From Amoebophrya sp. A120 (lineage: Eukaryota > Sar > Dinophyceae > Syndiniales > Amoebophryaceae): a stretch of 64,000 nt of DNA. The stretch spans positions 10,458,146-10,522,145 of the forward strand of contig CAJINV010000002.1 in assembly GCA_905178155.1 (NCBI GenBank). The letters run 5' to 3'. The notes under the pieces were generated by a model. That model was given only the letters and a program-made list of their open reading frames with translations. It was not told the origin of the DNA and did not search any database. The stretch's first letter is position 1. The number at the start of each line of letters is the position of its first letter. This document shows, one piece after another, positions 23,692-36,700 of the stretch. The position numbers were made by a program, and so were the translations under genes.

Positions 23692-24165
23692 TTATGGTAG
23701 TACGAGTTCCACTTCTGAGGCGCTGGAGGGTGCCACGAGGAAGGCCGAGTAGTCGATTCCGTTCTTCACGCAGACTGCCTTCAGTTTCTCGAGGTCAATT
23801 TGTGCTTGCTGTAGCTCCTGCACCATCTCGCCCAGCTTTTCACTCGACTCGAGCTTTTCTTGTCGGAGCTTCTCGATTTCCACTTGTGCCTCCTGCAGCT
23901 GCATCAACACACTGCCGAGCTCCTCCCCGGTTGCGAGTTTCTCTTCCCGGGCCTTTTCGATTTCGACCTGTGCCAGCTGCAGCTCCTTCACGTAGAAGGC
24001 GACGTCCACCTCTGGTTCGTTCGGGCGGTCCTTGGAAGAGCTCGAGGGCGCCTTGTCCTCCGTCGTGGTCTCTACTTCCAGCAACGGCTTGAGCGAGCCC
24101 GATCGCTGCAGCTTCAGTTGCCGAAGCTTCGCGCTTGACTCTGGCGGCTCACCGGCGTCGGCCAT
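23692..24165 (-). CDS. Small coiled-coil repeat protein, 157 aa
   Basis: A complete ATG-to-stop frame without introns. After a 50-residue Ser/Glu-rich head, residues about 56-135 contain three near-copies of a 28-29-residue helical unit: LQLAQVEIEKAREEKLATG, LQEAQVEIEKLRQEKLESS and LQQAQIDLEKLKAV. The spacing fits four heptads per unit, implying a parallel coiled coil and recent internal duplication. The C-tail is hydrophobic and acidic. The function is unknown; it may be a dimerising adaptor. It lies just downstream of the giant repeat gene in the same orientation. Confidence 0.7.
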   Translation of the reverse strand: MADAGEPPESSAKLRQLKLQRSGSLKPLLEVETTTEDKAPSSSSKDRPNEPEVDVAFYVKELQLAQVEIEKAREEKLATGEELGSVLMQLQEAQVEIEKLRQEKLESSEKLGEMVQELQQAQIDLEKLKAVCVKNGIDYSAFLVAPSSASEVELVLP

Positions 24166-24712
24166 GGTCGGTTTTTTATTGAAGCTGGCTTTGCAAGAAG
24201 GAGGTCCTCTCCGTCTACTTTTTGGAAAACGAAAATACGACTCTCCGACACAGGAAAATGATGATCATCAACATGAAAATGATGCCTCGGAATTTCTCGC
24301 GAGACGCCACCGTATGAGTTTTATTTTCCACCTCTCGATGCCGCACTGGCACTTCCTAATTGATTTATTTCTCTCAATGCAAAAAACAACGACACAAAAC
24401 GCGGAAAGGCAGGGACATGGACACCGTGCACAGCTACAGCGATAGACAAGCGGCTTCCCACGATGTGGATCCGGCAGTGTTCCGAAAGAACTGTGGCAGT
24501 CGATCGGTGCCGATTTATTCTTGCTCGTGCTATTCAGTTGTAGCTCCAGTAGCAGTACTACTACAGCGCCGCCACCAGACCATCATAAGTCTGGCTCTGG
24601 TGTGAAAGTGATTCTGATTGTGATTGAAGTTTACGAACATGTGAAAGTGAGATAGATGAAGTAAGACTTTGCTGTGGGACGACTCGCATCGCCTCTGGTT
24701 GACCACCACCCT
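24166..24712. other. Intergenic
   Basis: About 550 bases between the small coiled-coil gene and the end of the giant gene. No supported frame. Short AT-rich tracts only. Confidence 0.4.
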
Positions 24713-27700
24713 TCAGAACCGGCCCCCTCGCGTCGAGTGCCGGCTTCCTGGACGGCTTGGTGACACTACCGGCGGCTTGAAGATGTCCAACAATTGTGAT
24801 CGGATGTCTTCCGACAGACCCTGCGTTTGCATCACCTGCTGGCGCAACTGCGGCAGGACCGTGTCACGTACGGACGGTGGCGCATCCTGAAAGGAGGATA
24901 GCGCAGCGCGCGGTGCCTCCAAAACGTCGTCGGACGAAGACGACCCGGATTTGGCGAATGGCCCCCTCCCGTGCAGAAACGTCAAGCCGCCCCCACCGCC
25001 ACCGCCGGCGCTGCCGTAGCGCTCCATGCTGCTCACACCACCGGAGAGTTCGATGCCGCGCTGCCGATCCGGGTAGGTGACAGAGCTCCTGATGTCCGCT
25101 TGCGTTTCGAGAAATTTCGACAGCGGGCTCACGTCCGGCTGCGCCGCTGCGTTTCGTGTGCTCAGGTGGCCGCGCGAACGGGACGACAAATTATTGCTCT
25201 GGACGGCCGAAACTGCAATGAGGAATTAAGTAAGTGTGTTCAGAGTATGTCTCATTTCTGTAGCTGGCAAATGGAGGACATCATTGATCTACAAATAAAG
25301 ATAAACACAAGCTGCGTACTGCATTGGAGTTCTGTTTCAAACCAGACAAGGAATTGACATCAAGTACGTTCTCGCTTCGTCTCTTTCAGTAGTTGCGAGA
25401 GCGGGCTGCCATCTTGGGACGGATCTGCGACCTCGGACACGTCATCGATTGCCAACTCGTAATTTCGCGTAAAAGACGCAAATGGATCGTCGAGTCCGTC
25501 GTTTGCAGACGCCGCACCGCGGGATATCCCACCACGACCACCGGCTATGTTTAGTACGTGGTGCGTCGCCGCCCCTGTACCACCACGGCCGGGTCTACTG
25601 GCGGCACTGGTCCCCCGGGAGCCCGCGGCTGCCGTGCCGTGGTCCTCCCGAATACTCCGCAACGCCTCGACTGCGTCCTCCAGTCGATGTAAAGACGCCA
25701 CAAAGTTCTGCGGCTTCCTACCACCAGTCTCGCCGGACTGTGACGCACTGTCTTCCTGACTATATACCTCTGCGTCCTCACCTCTCGTCCTCGCCGGCTC
25801 GATCTGATCAAATGTCCCCCCACCGAGCATCTGTGGCGTCGCCGCGCGGTCCAGGGTTCGTTTGCGCGACGCTCGTCTGGCCGAAGCTCTCGCAGTACCT
25901 GGTGCGGCCTCTTCCCCTTTCTCGTCCTGGGTTTCGAGCAGGATCTCTTTCTCCGTGCCAGCGATTTCCGGCGGCAGCGAGTACCTGCCAACGATCTCGT
26001 CCAGACTGCTGCTCTTCTCGCGGAGCATGCGCTGCATGCGCTTCTGTTGCGTGTCAAAGTCCACTTCGCTGTTGGTTTCCGTCTCACTGCGGATGGTGGC
26101 GCCAAAAAGCGGCTTGCTTCCGCGATCCTCCACGACGACCGTGTTTTCGCCCGCGTCTCCGCCCGCTTCCAAGACCGAGGAGGAGTCGTCGCCGTCCATG
26201 ACCACGGGCGCGACCGACTTGGAAAATGGCGGGTTCTTTAGGAACGCGCCCGCGCTCGTCCGCGAGAACGTATCTTCGGGGATGCGCAAAAAAGTGTTGG
26301 TCTTCCTGTTTTTGTAGAACACTGGCTGCGGCTGACGGGTCGGTACGTAGATTTTCGACCCCTTGTTGCCCGCCTTGTCCCCGTCTGTACTTGCCGGCGG
26401 AATCTGTTCGTAACTGTTGGTTTCTTCGTTGAGCAAAAACCGCTCGTCCGGGATCTTTGAGAACGTGCCATCGCGATTCCGCACGTAGCTGTTCGGCGGG
26501 GTCACGGTTTGCGCGAAAAACGGCCCGCGTTGCAAAAGCTCCTTCGGATCCGCGGCACTTGCATCGGAAAGTATCTGCGAGAAATCTTCGTTGTCGTTAC
26601 CTGGTTGTATCTGACCCTGCCGATCGTTTTCCTCCTGCATCAAGAGGCCGCTTCTACTGTGACTTCTACTTCGTTGGCCTTGCATCGGAGGTCGGTCATC
26701 AACTTCCAGTGCGCCGGACGAGCGCCCTGGACGTAGACCTATCGTGGGCGGGATGCCTACCCACGGGGTGAAGTTTCCGTCGTCGTTTTGCAAGAAGAGA
26801 TTTGGAGGCAACACCTCGAAGTACTCGGTTAGATGCGACGTCGCCGCAGGCCCCCTCGCGGATCCAGCGCCCGCCCTGCTTCGCACTTTGTAGAACAGGG
26901 GCGTTTGCTCCAGGGTGTTCTGCCGACTGAGCGGACTGGACGGCAGTGCGGTGGAGGCAGGAGGGAGAAACAGCTCCTCGAACAACTCATGGGTTCGCAT
27001 TTCGGACGACTGACGGATTGACCCGGACGTGACCCTTTGCTCAGTGTCTGGCTTTTTGACGAACCTGCCACGTTGGTCGCGTCGGTACGCGCCGTCCGGG
27101 TGCAGAGAAAATCGCTCGGGCGGGATCGGCACGTACTCCCTCGCGGAGTTTTTGTAATACAACTCCTCCGGAACGGGCACATACGCGTTGCCTCGTTCGT
27201 CCCGGTAGAAAATTCGCGGTTCTGCGGAAATCGACTTCGACGGCGAGCGGCTGCTGGTCGCTGAGCCAGACGCGTGGCCATTGTTTCCAGAAAAGTCCAA
27301 TCTTTCGATGGAGAGGGACGATCGGTGATCCGGATTCTTTTCGTACACCACCTCCTGGACCACCACAGGCGAAAAACTCGTGGTCGACGCCGGGTCCCAG
27401 GTCACCGAAGATGAGGCCTTGTTCTTCACCCGACGGCGGTACGTGGTTTCGGGAACCGGAACGAAGGTTGTTGTAGTTGGGGCTGCTGGATCGGCGCTGG
27501 TGGAAGAAGTTGCGGCTTTGTAATAAAGCATTTCTGGCATCTTCACATATCTGTCGCCGCTCTTCACGTATGCCCCACGCGGATCTTCAGTGTACTGCCA
27601 CTCTGCGCCGGTGCCCCGCCGCTCCCGGCGAAACGTCACCTTCGGCACGCGGCTGTAGTTGCCCCTGGCGTCACGGACGTAGAGCTGTTCGGGAATCGGC

Positions 27701-30700
27701 TCGAACTCCGTTCCATTTTTTGCAAAAGAGTCGTACGGCGGGCGACGCTGGGCAACGGAGTCAGGATCGATTGTCAGGCCGCTAGACGACGGCGGTATCA
27801 TCATGTTGCGGTGTAGTTGTTGTATTGGAGTTTGTGGTCCCGCTCCAGATTGGTCACTGAACATGGAGGCGGCACCAGCGACTCCTGGCTCCTCCGCTAC
27901 TGGGAAGAGCTGCTGCGCGTCTCGCATTCGCGAGGGCATCGCGGGCGTCGCCTGCTCATCTGCAGCAGGGTAGTTGCGAAAACTCAATAGTCTCGGATCC
28001 TCCGCCACCACGAATCTGGAGTCACCGGCCAGCGAGCTCTCGAGCGCCTTGACGCGCGCACTGCGGTCGTGGGTACGAATTTGCGGCGTTTGATTCTCAG
28101 GGTGTGCTGTGGGAAACGAGGACGAGAGCGGCGGAAACGACACGTCGCCAAAAATCCTACTTCTACTAGCACTACTGGCCTGTTGTGAGTTTCTCGCTGC
28201 TTTCTCCTCCACTTCAGCCTGAAACATATAGTCCATTTGCTTCGCCAGCAGCCTTATCTTTCCCTGTTTGTCCAAAACCGGGCCTCCCTCGCGGATGAGC
28301 TTCTCGGGGGACACCAAATTTGGCTCATGTATCCCAGCGGGCGTGTCGGTGGCCGCGCCGAAGTTTGGTGGACGAACGAAGAAAGAATGTGTTCCGATGG
28401 TCTGCTTCTGGAGTTTGGAAACCGCAATAGGCGGTTCATCCGCAAGCGCGCTGGAGAACACGGCCGTGCTGTCCCAGTTTGAAGACGTGAACGGCTTTCT
28501 GTTTTTCTCGTCGACGACCGGCTTCACTGTCACGATCCGACCACTCACGTCGCGCAGTTGCTGGCCTCCCTTCTTACTGTTGCGCACCAGTTCCGTCGCG
28601 GACAGAGGCTTTCCGTCGATATCCACGAAGGCCTTGCCGTCGCGCAGGAGCGCTTTTGTTGGAACGTACTTCTGCGTTTTTACGTCGATCAGGCTCTTGA
28701 CCCCCTCTTCTCGCAGGATGTTTGCGATGGCGAGCCGACGCCCCGTTGTCCGGTCGATGCCGGTCCCACCAGCGGAGGCAAGTTCTCTTAGTTGCACCGT
28801 TTTCTGGGCACTTCTTTCCTTGCCAGCGGAGGGATCCTCGCCTGCCAGGAAAACGCCCGGGACACGGCCGACGACTTGCAGCTGCTCTGGGTATACCAGT
28901 GTTTCCCCGTCGGCGGATACGAATTCGCCGTCGTAGCGTGCGGCACGCTTGACCGCGACTACGCGATTGTTGCGGTCCAAAACTTCTCCCCCAGCTTCCG
29001 CCAAATCCGCCGCGGAGACCGGACGCGCAGGGGAACTCCTGCTTTCGGGAACAAGGAAAACTTCGGCCCCGTCGACGTTTCTTCGCTGCAGGTTGGTCTT
29101 CGGGATTTTCCCGCCGTCCGTGAGCACGAAGACTTCCTCGTTCTCCGCAGGCAGAACTGCAACCGGGTTTCCGTTCAGATCCAAAACCGTGCCCCCAGAT
29201 CTGCGCAAGACGTGTTCTGGTATGGTCGTTGTGGGGGAGAAGGCGTCCAAAAAGTGGTTGGTCGCTGGGTCACGCTGCAGGATTCTCGCGGAGACCCGCT
29301 GGTAGCTTTTGTCGAAGAAGTCCTCGCTTACGGACGGTTGGAGCGAGACAACGGCACCCTGAAGATCGAGCACCTCGCCGCCGAGCTGCTCCAAGCGCTC
29401 GGGAGACACCGGGCGCCCCGTCGGCGACAGAATCAAATCGTCAAAGGTTCCGGTCTTTTTCAGCCGGGCCAGTGGCACTGGGGTGCCGGTGACATCTTCG
29501 AAGATAAAGCCGGTGCTTTTGGACAAGGGTAGAGAGTGTGTGCGTCGAGTACCTCGGCTCACTATTTTCGGGTGTTGATCAATCTCGGACGTAACACCGG
29601 TCTGCTTTGACGTGGAACTCTTGGTCTGCAAAACGCTCGCCGGAATTTCGGTACCGTCCACACTGGATGCAGTTATTGCTTGTCCTTTCGATCTATCGTT
29701 TGCAGGAAAGAAGGCGCCAACTGCACCCCCGGCGGCTGCGGAAACAGATGGACTGACTGTCACGGTAGCGCCACTGACGTCAAGTATACGGCCACCAGAC
29801 GTTGCGAGCTCTGCCGGCGAGATTGCTTTTCCAGGATTGTCAGCGCTCACAAAATCATCACCGCGCTTCATCAAAAGCTGCGGCACAGCAGCTCCTCTGT
29901 CCGTGCTGGCAGTTGCGCTTGTCGGAGAAGCGAATTGATGTTCCGCAGCAATCTTTCCCACGTTAGCGCCCACAAACGCCGGCCTGATATCCACAACGTG
30001 GCCGTCGACGTCAAGCACCTTGCCGCCAGTGTGCGACATGGCAATTGGGCTGATTCGAGTCCCGTCGACGCCAACGAAATCGGCGCCGAGTCGCTGCAGT
30101 TGCGAAGCTGGGACAAGGCGCAGGATAGCACCTTCGCCGTTGCGTATTAAACCCTGGTCTTCAGGAAGTGGAGTAGCAGTTCGCAGATTCTCAGCGAATG
30201 TCAATGGTTTCGCGAAGTCCGGAAACGGCTGCACCGTCCTTCGCCGCCCGTGCAGGTCGACCACCTCTCCCCCGAAGCGAAACAGCGCGCCAGGAGAAAC
30301 CACTGTCCCATCCGCCGCGACGAAACTGGCTCCGCTTCTCTTGAGTTCTGCAACAGGCACGGTCTCGAACAGCACCGCGGGATTTTTCGTGCTGGCATCC
30401 AGCGAGGCGGCCGTCAGGACCCTGGTCGCCTTCACAGTTGTCGTTGGCAGGAAGGCAACACTAGCTTTTCCATCTGCCCCGGAAGGTAAGAGCGTAACCG
30501 CCTCTCCCTGCTTGCTCAACACGGTTCCTCCGTATTCCGCGATAAGGGCGGCGTCCACGGGTGTTGCGCCGTCCAAATCGACAAAATCGGCCCCGAGGCG
30601 CTGCAACTGTCCGACGGGCACCCGAGACTGCACCTCTCGTGCAGCCCCTGTGGAAGAAGTTGCTTTAACGGTGGCAGTAGTTGTCGTCTTCGCTTCTTGA

Positions 30701-33700
30701 AAAACTTCCGGCAGCACACTACTTTTGACATCAACGCCGATGCTGGAGGCGTTTGCCGCTGACATGGGGGCGACGGACACTGCACGACCGTCAATGTCCA
30801 GCACCTCGCCACCGAAGACGATTAATTTCTTCGCCGGCACCTGACTGCCGTCCACCGCAACGAAATCCGTTCCGTTGCGCTGCAGCCGCGTGGCCTCGAT
30901 CTTCTTCAGTTTCGCCGGCAAATATCGCACGCCAGCTTCGGTTCTTTCCTGGCCCGGTAGTGTTTTTTTCTCCTCATCGTCCAAAATGTCAAAGACAAAA
31001 TTTGAATTCGCCTTCGCCGGTGCACCTCCCGCTGGGTTGGAGAAGTGGTGCGCCGGCTGCAGCAAAACCCGGGCTCCGCTCAGGTCCAAAACTTCCCCGC
31101 CGTAAGTCTCTAGATCCTTTGGCGAAACCGCAGACCGCCCGTCGGCGGCAACGAAGCTGACTCCTTTTCTGCGAAGCGCCGTGATGGACACCGGGTCACG
31201 AGTGGAGGTGTCCAAAAGTCTTGTTGACAGGGAGGAAACAGACGTAGCTGTGGTCCCTTCCACTGGCAGAACCGTCACCGGGACTGCTTCTTGCTGTGAA
31301 CTCCTATGATCGACGATTGTTTTGTCCTTGACCATCAAAACTTCACCCCCGTACCGATACAAGTCCCGCGGATGAATCTCGGTGACGCCGTCCCCAGCCA
31401 CAAAGTTCGCGCCTTTTCTGACGAAGTCCGTAGCGGAGTGCTTGGCCGTCAGCGGCCTAGCGCGACTTGCTGTTGGTGTAGAGATCGTGCCGGCCTGCGT
31501 TCGTGCGGACTGGCTTCTGTCAACCACCTCGAGGTATTGAGCGCCGCCAGGCGGTGTTGTAGCCGTAGAGCTGCCGTCCCGGTGCTGCTTTGTCATTGCT
31601 CCTCCGCTGATCATCACCGGATCTACCCGCACGGTCTTCGCGCTCTGCCCGTCTGGTTTTACTAGCCGCACCTCACCGCCGTATGCGAGAAGATCTTTCG
31701 CTGGCACCCGCGTCACACCGTCTCCGGCGACAAAATCTGCACCGAAGCGCTGCAGCTGATCGAGTTTAACTTCCTTCTGGGTGTCTGCGTCTCGAAAGGT
31801 ACTGAGGTGTGGCGGCGGTATGGTGACTTGCAGCTCGGCAGGTGTAGAAGCTGCGAGGGCTTGATCTGAAAGTTTAGTTGCGTCGACGAAAACCTTCCCT
31901 CCATACCGCATCAGATCTTCAGCTTTCACGCGACGGTATTTGCTGCCGGTGCCGTCCGGTTCAGCCGTGTCTTCAGCCGTCACAAAATCGGCTCCGAGTC
32001 GCTTCAAATTCTCAACCTTGATATCGGACAGGTGTGCATCAGCTCCACCTGCGGTCGAAATTTGGAGTGGCCCACCACCGAGTTGTGACTTCACCAGTAC
32101 CTTCCGTCCACCTTGATCCAAAACTTCCCCGCCGAAGCGTAGCAGCCTATCAGGGGCGACATACGACCCATCGACCGCGATGAAACCTGCGCCCGAACGC
32201 TGCAGGTTCAGCGCCTCGTAGGGGCGACCAGTCCGAGCTTCGCTGAGCTGACCTAGTTGGTTCGCGCCGTCCTTTTCTGCAACGCTCACACGGCGCCCTC
32301 GCTCATCCAACACCTCTCCGCCGAACATTGCAAGCGTTGCTGGAGCGACGAGCGACTTGTCCGCAGCCACGAAGTCACAGCCGACGCGCTGCAAATCGTC
32401 TTCGTCGGCTCCCTCTCGGTCGAACGCGGGCGCGTCAGTGCCACGAATCTTCACTACCCGGCCCTCCGTATCGAGAACCGCTCCTCCAAATCGTGCCAAA
32501 TCGGCGGGCGCAACTTGCGTTCGGCCGTCCGCTGCAACGAAGTTGGCACCGCGGCGGGCGAAAGTTTCGACACGACGATTCCCCCCCACCGCATTTGCTT
32601 CTTCAGCCGGAATAACTTTGATCGCGTCTCCACCGGCAGACAACACCTCGCCGCCGAATTTGAACAGGTCGGCGGCAGGCACTCGCGCGCCGGAGCCAAC
32701 TGCGACGAACTCTGCGCCGAACCGTTTCAAATCCTCTGGCTTCAGCGTTCCGCCATCGACGGTGCGCAGGAGGCGAGGCGGCGCCCTTTCCGCGTCGAGG
32801 GGTCGGACCGAAATGCTGTTGCCACGTATGTCCAGCACAGAGCCGCCATGCAGTGCAAGTTGCTCGGCGGAGCACACACTTCCATCGGGAGCGACGAAGT
32901 CCACCCCGTTTGGTGCACGGGACAAGTCAGCGAAAGAAATTCCCCGCCGCTCGTCAATGGTGTGGAAAAATTTTGGCTGCGTCGCGATCAAGGTTTCGAC
33001 CTGTACGGTCTCGCCCGACTTTGTTCTCAGGGCCTGACCGCCAAACCTGGCGACAACGCTCGCCGGAACGCGCTCGTACGTTGTAGCGGAAATGAAATCG
33101 GTGCCGATTCGCTGCAGATTCTCGACCTCTCGTTGTCGAGCGGGGTCAACACCTCGATCCGTATCGGTTGCAGCGCTGGCGTGATCGAATCCTGCACTGG
33201 TGGGTACCACCGCTGCAGGAACAATGCTGACGACGTCTCCGTCGACGCGCGCGACCTCTCCGCCGTATCGCAGCAGGTCTGCCGGGGAAACTGGACTTCC
33301 GTCTATTGCAACGAAGCTGGTACCGATTCGCCTGAGACCTCGGTCGGAGATGCGCAGCCCGTCCGTCGTTTGCCACTGAGAGGATCGGTTTCCTCGCACT
33401 GGCACCAGCCGGTCGCGCGCCAAGGACCGCACTAACCCACCGTACTCCACCAGATCGGCGACATTCACGGCACTACCGTCTGCCGCAACGTAGGTCGGGA
33501 TCCTCGCATCGGCTTTCAGCAATGTCGCATCGGAAATCGGCTGGCCGGAGGTGTCGTCTACGAAGTACGTCTCCTTCGGCAGTGCAAGGCTGCCGATCGC
33601 CGATCCCCCTCCGGACGCCGGACCGCTAGGCTGTTGATGTTCCGTGGCAGTCCGGGATTGACTGCGCTCATCAAGCGATACCGCGACGGGCCGCACATGG

Positions 33701-36700
33701 AGGGCCTGGCCCTTGACGTCAACGACCACACCTCCAGCGTCGGTAATTTCCCTCGGAGAAATTTTTGCGCCGGTCGGGGTCAGAAAGTTCGTTCCCGACC
33801 GCTGCAGGACCGCCGTTGGCACCGCTCGTCCCTCGTCGTCCGCGAGAGAAGTCTCCCTCAACCCCTTCAACTTTCTGGGCCGGCTGTGCAGATCGAGAAC
33901 CTCTCCGCCCCATTTTGCTAGTTCCTTCCCACTAACGAGCGCGCCGTCCGTTGCGACGAAACTCCAATTGCTCTTCGGGGCAGCCACTGCGCCGGTGGAC
34001 GAGAACGAAGCCTCTGGTGTAAGGCCCAGCGTCCCAGCAGTCTTCACGCGTTGCAAATTCTTTGCTGCAACCACGTTGTCGTTTATGTCGATGAACTGTT
34101 CTGGCTCCGCCCCAAAACCCTCAGAAAGTAAGGACTTTTCCTCCTCCTGCAGCACGGATTCCAGGACAGAATGCTGCCGTAGAGGCTCGATAGTGCCACT
34201 GCGTTGGGGGTGCACACGTGGCTGCACGGCGGCTGCGCGGCCTCGTATGGACACATGGCGGCCCTCGGTGTCCAGGACCTCGCCGCCCGCCTGCGCGAGC
34301 GCGACGGCAGAGATGTGCGTCCCGTCCTCGGCCCGAATGAAGTCGCCGAGTGCGGTCTGTTGCAGGGTTCGGGGGTCAACCGGTTCGTTATCCAAATCTA
34401 CCAAACTTGCCACCGCTGCGCGGATCGTGACGCACTCGCCGTTCAAATCTTCGATGTCGCCGCCGTCTCGTGCGAGCGTTCTCGGCGTGACGCGGTGGCC
34501 GGTACGAAACGCGACGAAGCTTTGCTTGTCCGGCGCCACCTTCAACCGGTTGGCTTCCACGATTCGCCCATTGGTGTCGACGAACGTGTTTTGTCGCAAC
34601 GCCGCATTTATTTCCTGTTGTCCTACCAAGGCACTCGAGGTAGATGCGCTGGAATCGTGCGAGCCCCGCAGGACGCTTTCCAACACAAATTTCCCCACCC
34701 CGTCGACCACCTCCTGCGCCAGCGAACGGTCCGGACCGATCAGCAGGGAGGCCGACAGCGTCTGGTCCGGACGAACGAACTTGGAGTCTGCGCGCATGCT
34801 CTTTTCCAAATGCGACTTCACACTTTCGTCCATGCGGGAGTGCGGTACCCGAGCCGAGGAAATCATCTGCGGCCCCCCGTCGGGGCGCGGTGTGATGAAC
34901 TGCTGACTCCCCCCTCCTACGTTCGTCGCGGTGCTAGTATTCGGGCCACGGCCCGGCGGGTATCGTACCTGTGCGAGCTCCAACGAGGATGGACCAAACG
35001 AGCCACTCAGCTGCGGATCCACATTGGACAGATCGTTCTGTACGCGCGATTCGTCGAGCGGGGCAACCGAAAAGTCCGGCGTTTGTGCCGCGACACGCGT
35101 CGACGCTGGACCGGGCCCGGTGCCATCGAGATGTTGACTCTCGTGGTCCCCCGTTCTTGTTAGCTCTGCTTGTCTCTGCTTCGAGGTAGGAGACAGATGC
35201 TCGGTGAGATGCGATGAGTAGATGCGGGGCCGATCGGGACTCCGCGACCCGAGCCGGCGCGGCAACTCTTCCACTGGGATGTCTTGTATGCCCGGACGTC
35301 CAGCGACCAGCTCCAGAGGTGGCACGACCGTGTCGACCGGAAGCGGAGGTTCGCCGCGCTGCAGCCGTAATTGGTTCTCCATCAGCCGCAGCTCGCGCTC
35401 CTTCTGGTACAGCAGCTTGTCCTTCATCTCAAAAAGGTCTTTCAGTGCGTCCTCCTTTTCGTCTCGCAACCGCTCCACCTCCTTCGTCATCTGTTGCGTG
35501 AACAGCCGGGTTTGCTCGGTCAGAAGGTCGTTGGCGCACTTCTGCTGCTCCGTAAACATCTTTTCAATGAACGGTTTGTCTTGCGGGTGCTGAGGAACCC
35601 CCTCCCGCGGCGTTGTCTGGTTGACGTTGATGTTCGTGAACCGCGGGTCCGGGCCGCGATAATGATGCTCGTGGATAGTTCCACTGGCCTGCGTCCCGGG
35701 TGGAATCGCCCTCGATACGCCAGGCGGCCCTCCTGCTCCGAACATGCCGGTCCCTGCTGCTACGGCGGACGAACTCCCGATGTCTTCGTCCTGGGAAAGC
35801 GAACCGTTGTTCACGCGTGTCCTCCCGAGCGCATCGTCAAAGTCCTCCGCCTCTGCGGAACTACCGTGTACTTGCGCGCCACCGGCATACGGATTCGTTG
35901 CATTGAGATCGATACTTCGATTATTGCCCCCGCCGACAAAGCCAACCCCGCTTCCCCTTTTTTGGCGTCGCGCTTCCAGCATGGCTGCGCGATCCATCTT
36001 CCTGTCACCCTCGGCGCCGACGGATGCCGCGTTGTTGAGGCCAAAGGACGCGGAGTCCTGATCGCCGTCGAACATGTCGGCCCGTCGCCCCGGGGCTGCT
36101 CTCCTCTGCTCGTCTCCCGCAGTAGGAGAGCTGTTAAGACCGTTGTTACCGCCATCACCAAACACCAAGGCGGGCGCAATCCTAGTGTTCGCACCCCCAC
36201 CCGCTTGCTCGACGCGACCGACGCTGGGTTCGTCGTCCTCCCCTGGCCTTCGTCGACCCCGACGCTCCGTTCTCGTGGCCCTGTCCTCTTCGCGCCGTTC
36301 AGACACGGAGCGGCCTCCACCACCACCCTGTTCCCACCACTCCGGCTGCCGGTTTTCCATTTCCTCCGCTGCGCGGCGCTTCTGCTTCTCTTCGATCTGT
36401 TTCTGCAGCTCGCCGTAGTAATCATTCTGGTCCCGCTGCCGCTTCTTCTTCAGATCGCTCGGCGACTGCGAGTCGCCCTGCCGCTCCCACCACTCGGGCT
36501 CTTTGCGCTCGCGCTTTTCCCGCTCCTTCTTCTGCTTCGCGTCCTGCTGCTGCTGCTCGAGCTCCTTGGCGTATTCCTCGCGGCGCCGGCGCTCCCGCTC
36601 CTTCGCGGCCGCCTTGTCGGCATCAGCCGCGCCCATGTTGGCAAAGAAGTTGTCCTCTTGGATGTCCCGTCCGCGGCCTCGGTTGTTCCGATTCTTGTCC

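Noticed and set aside
32257-33435. 392-codon plus-strand frame
   Set aside because: Antisense to the regular GGEVLD repeat region. The repeats on the minus strand explain it.
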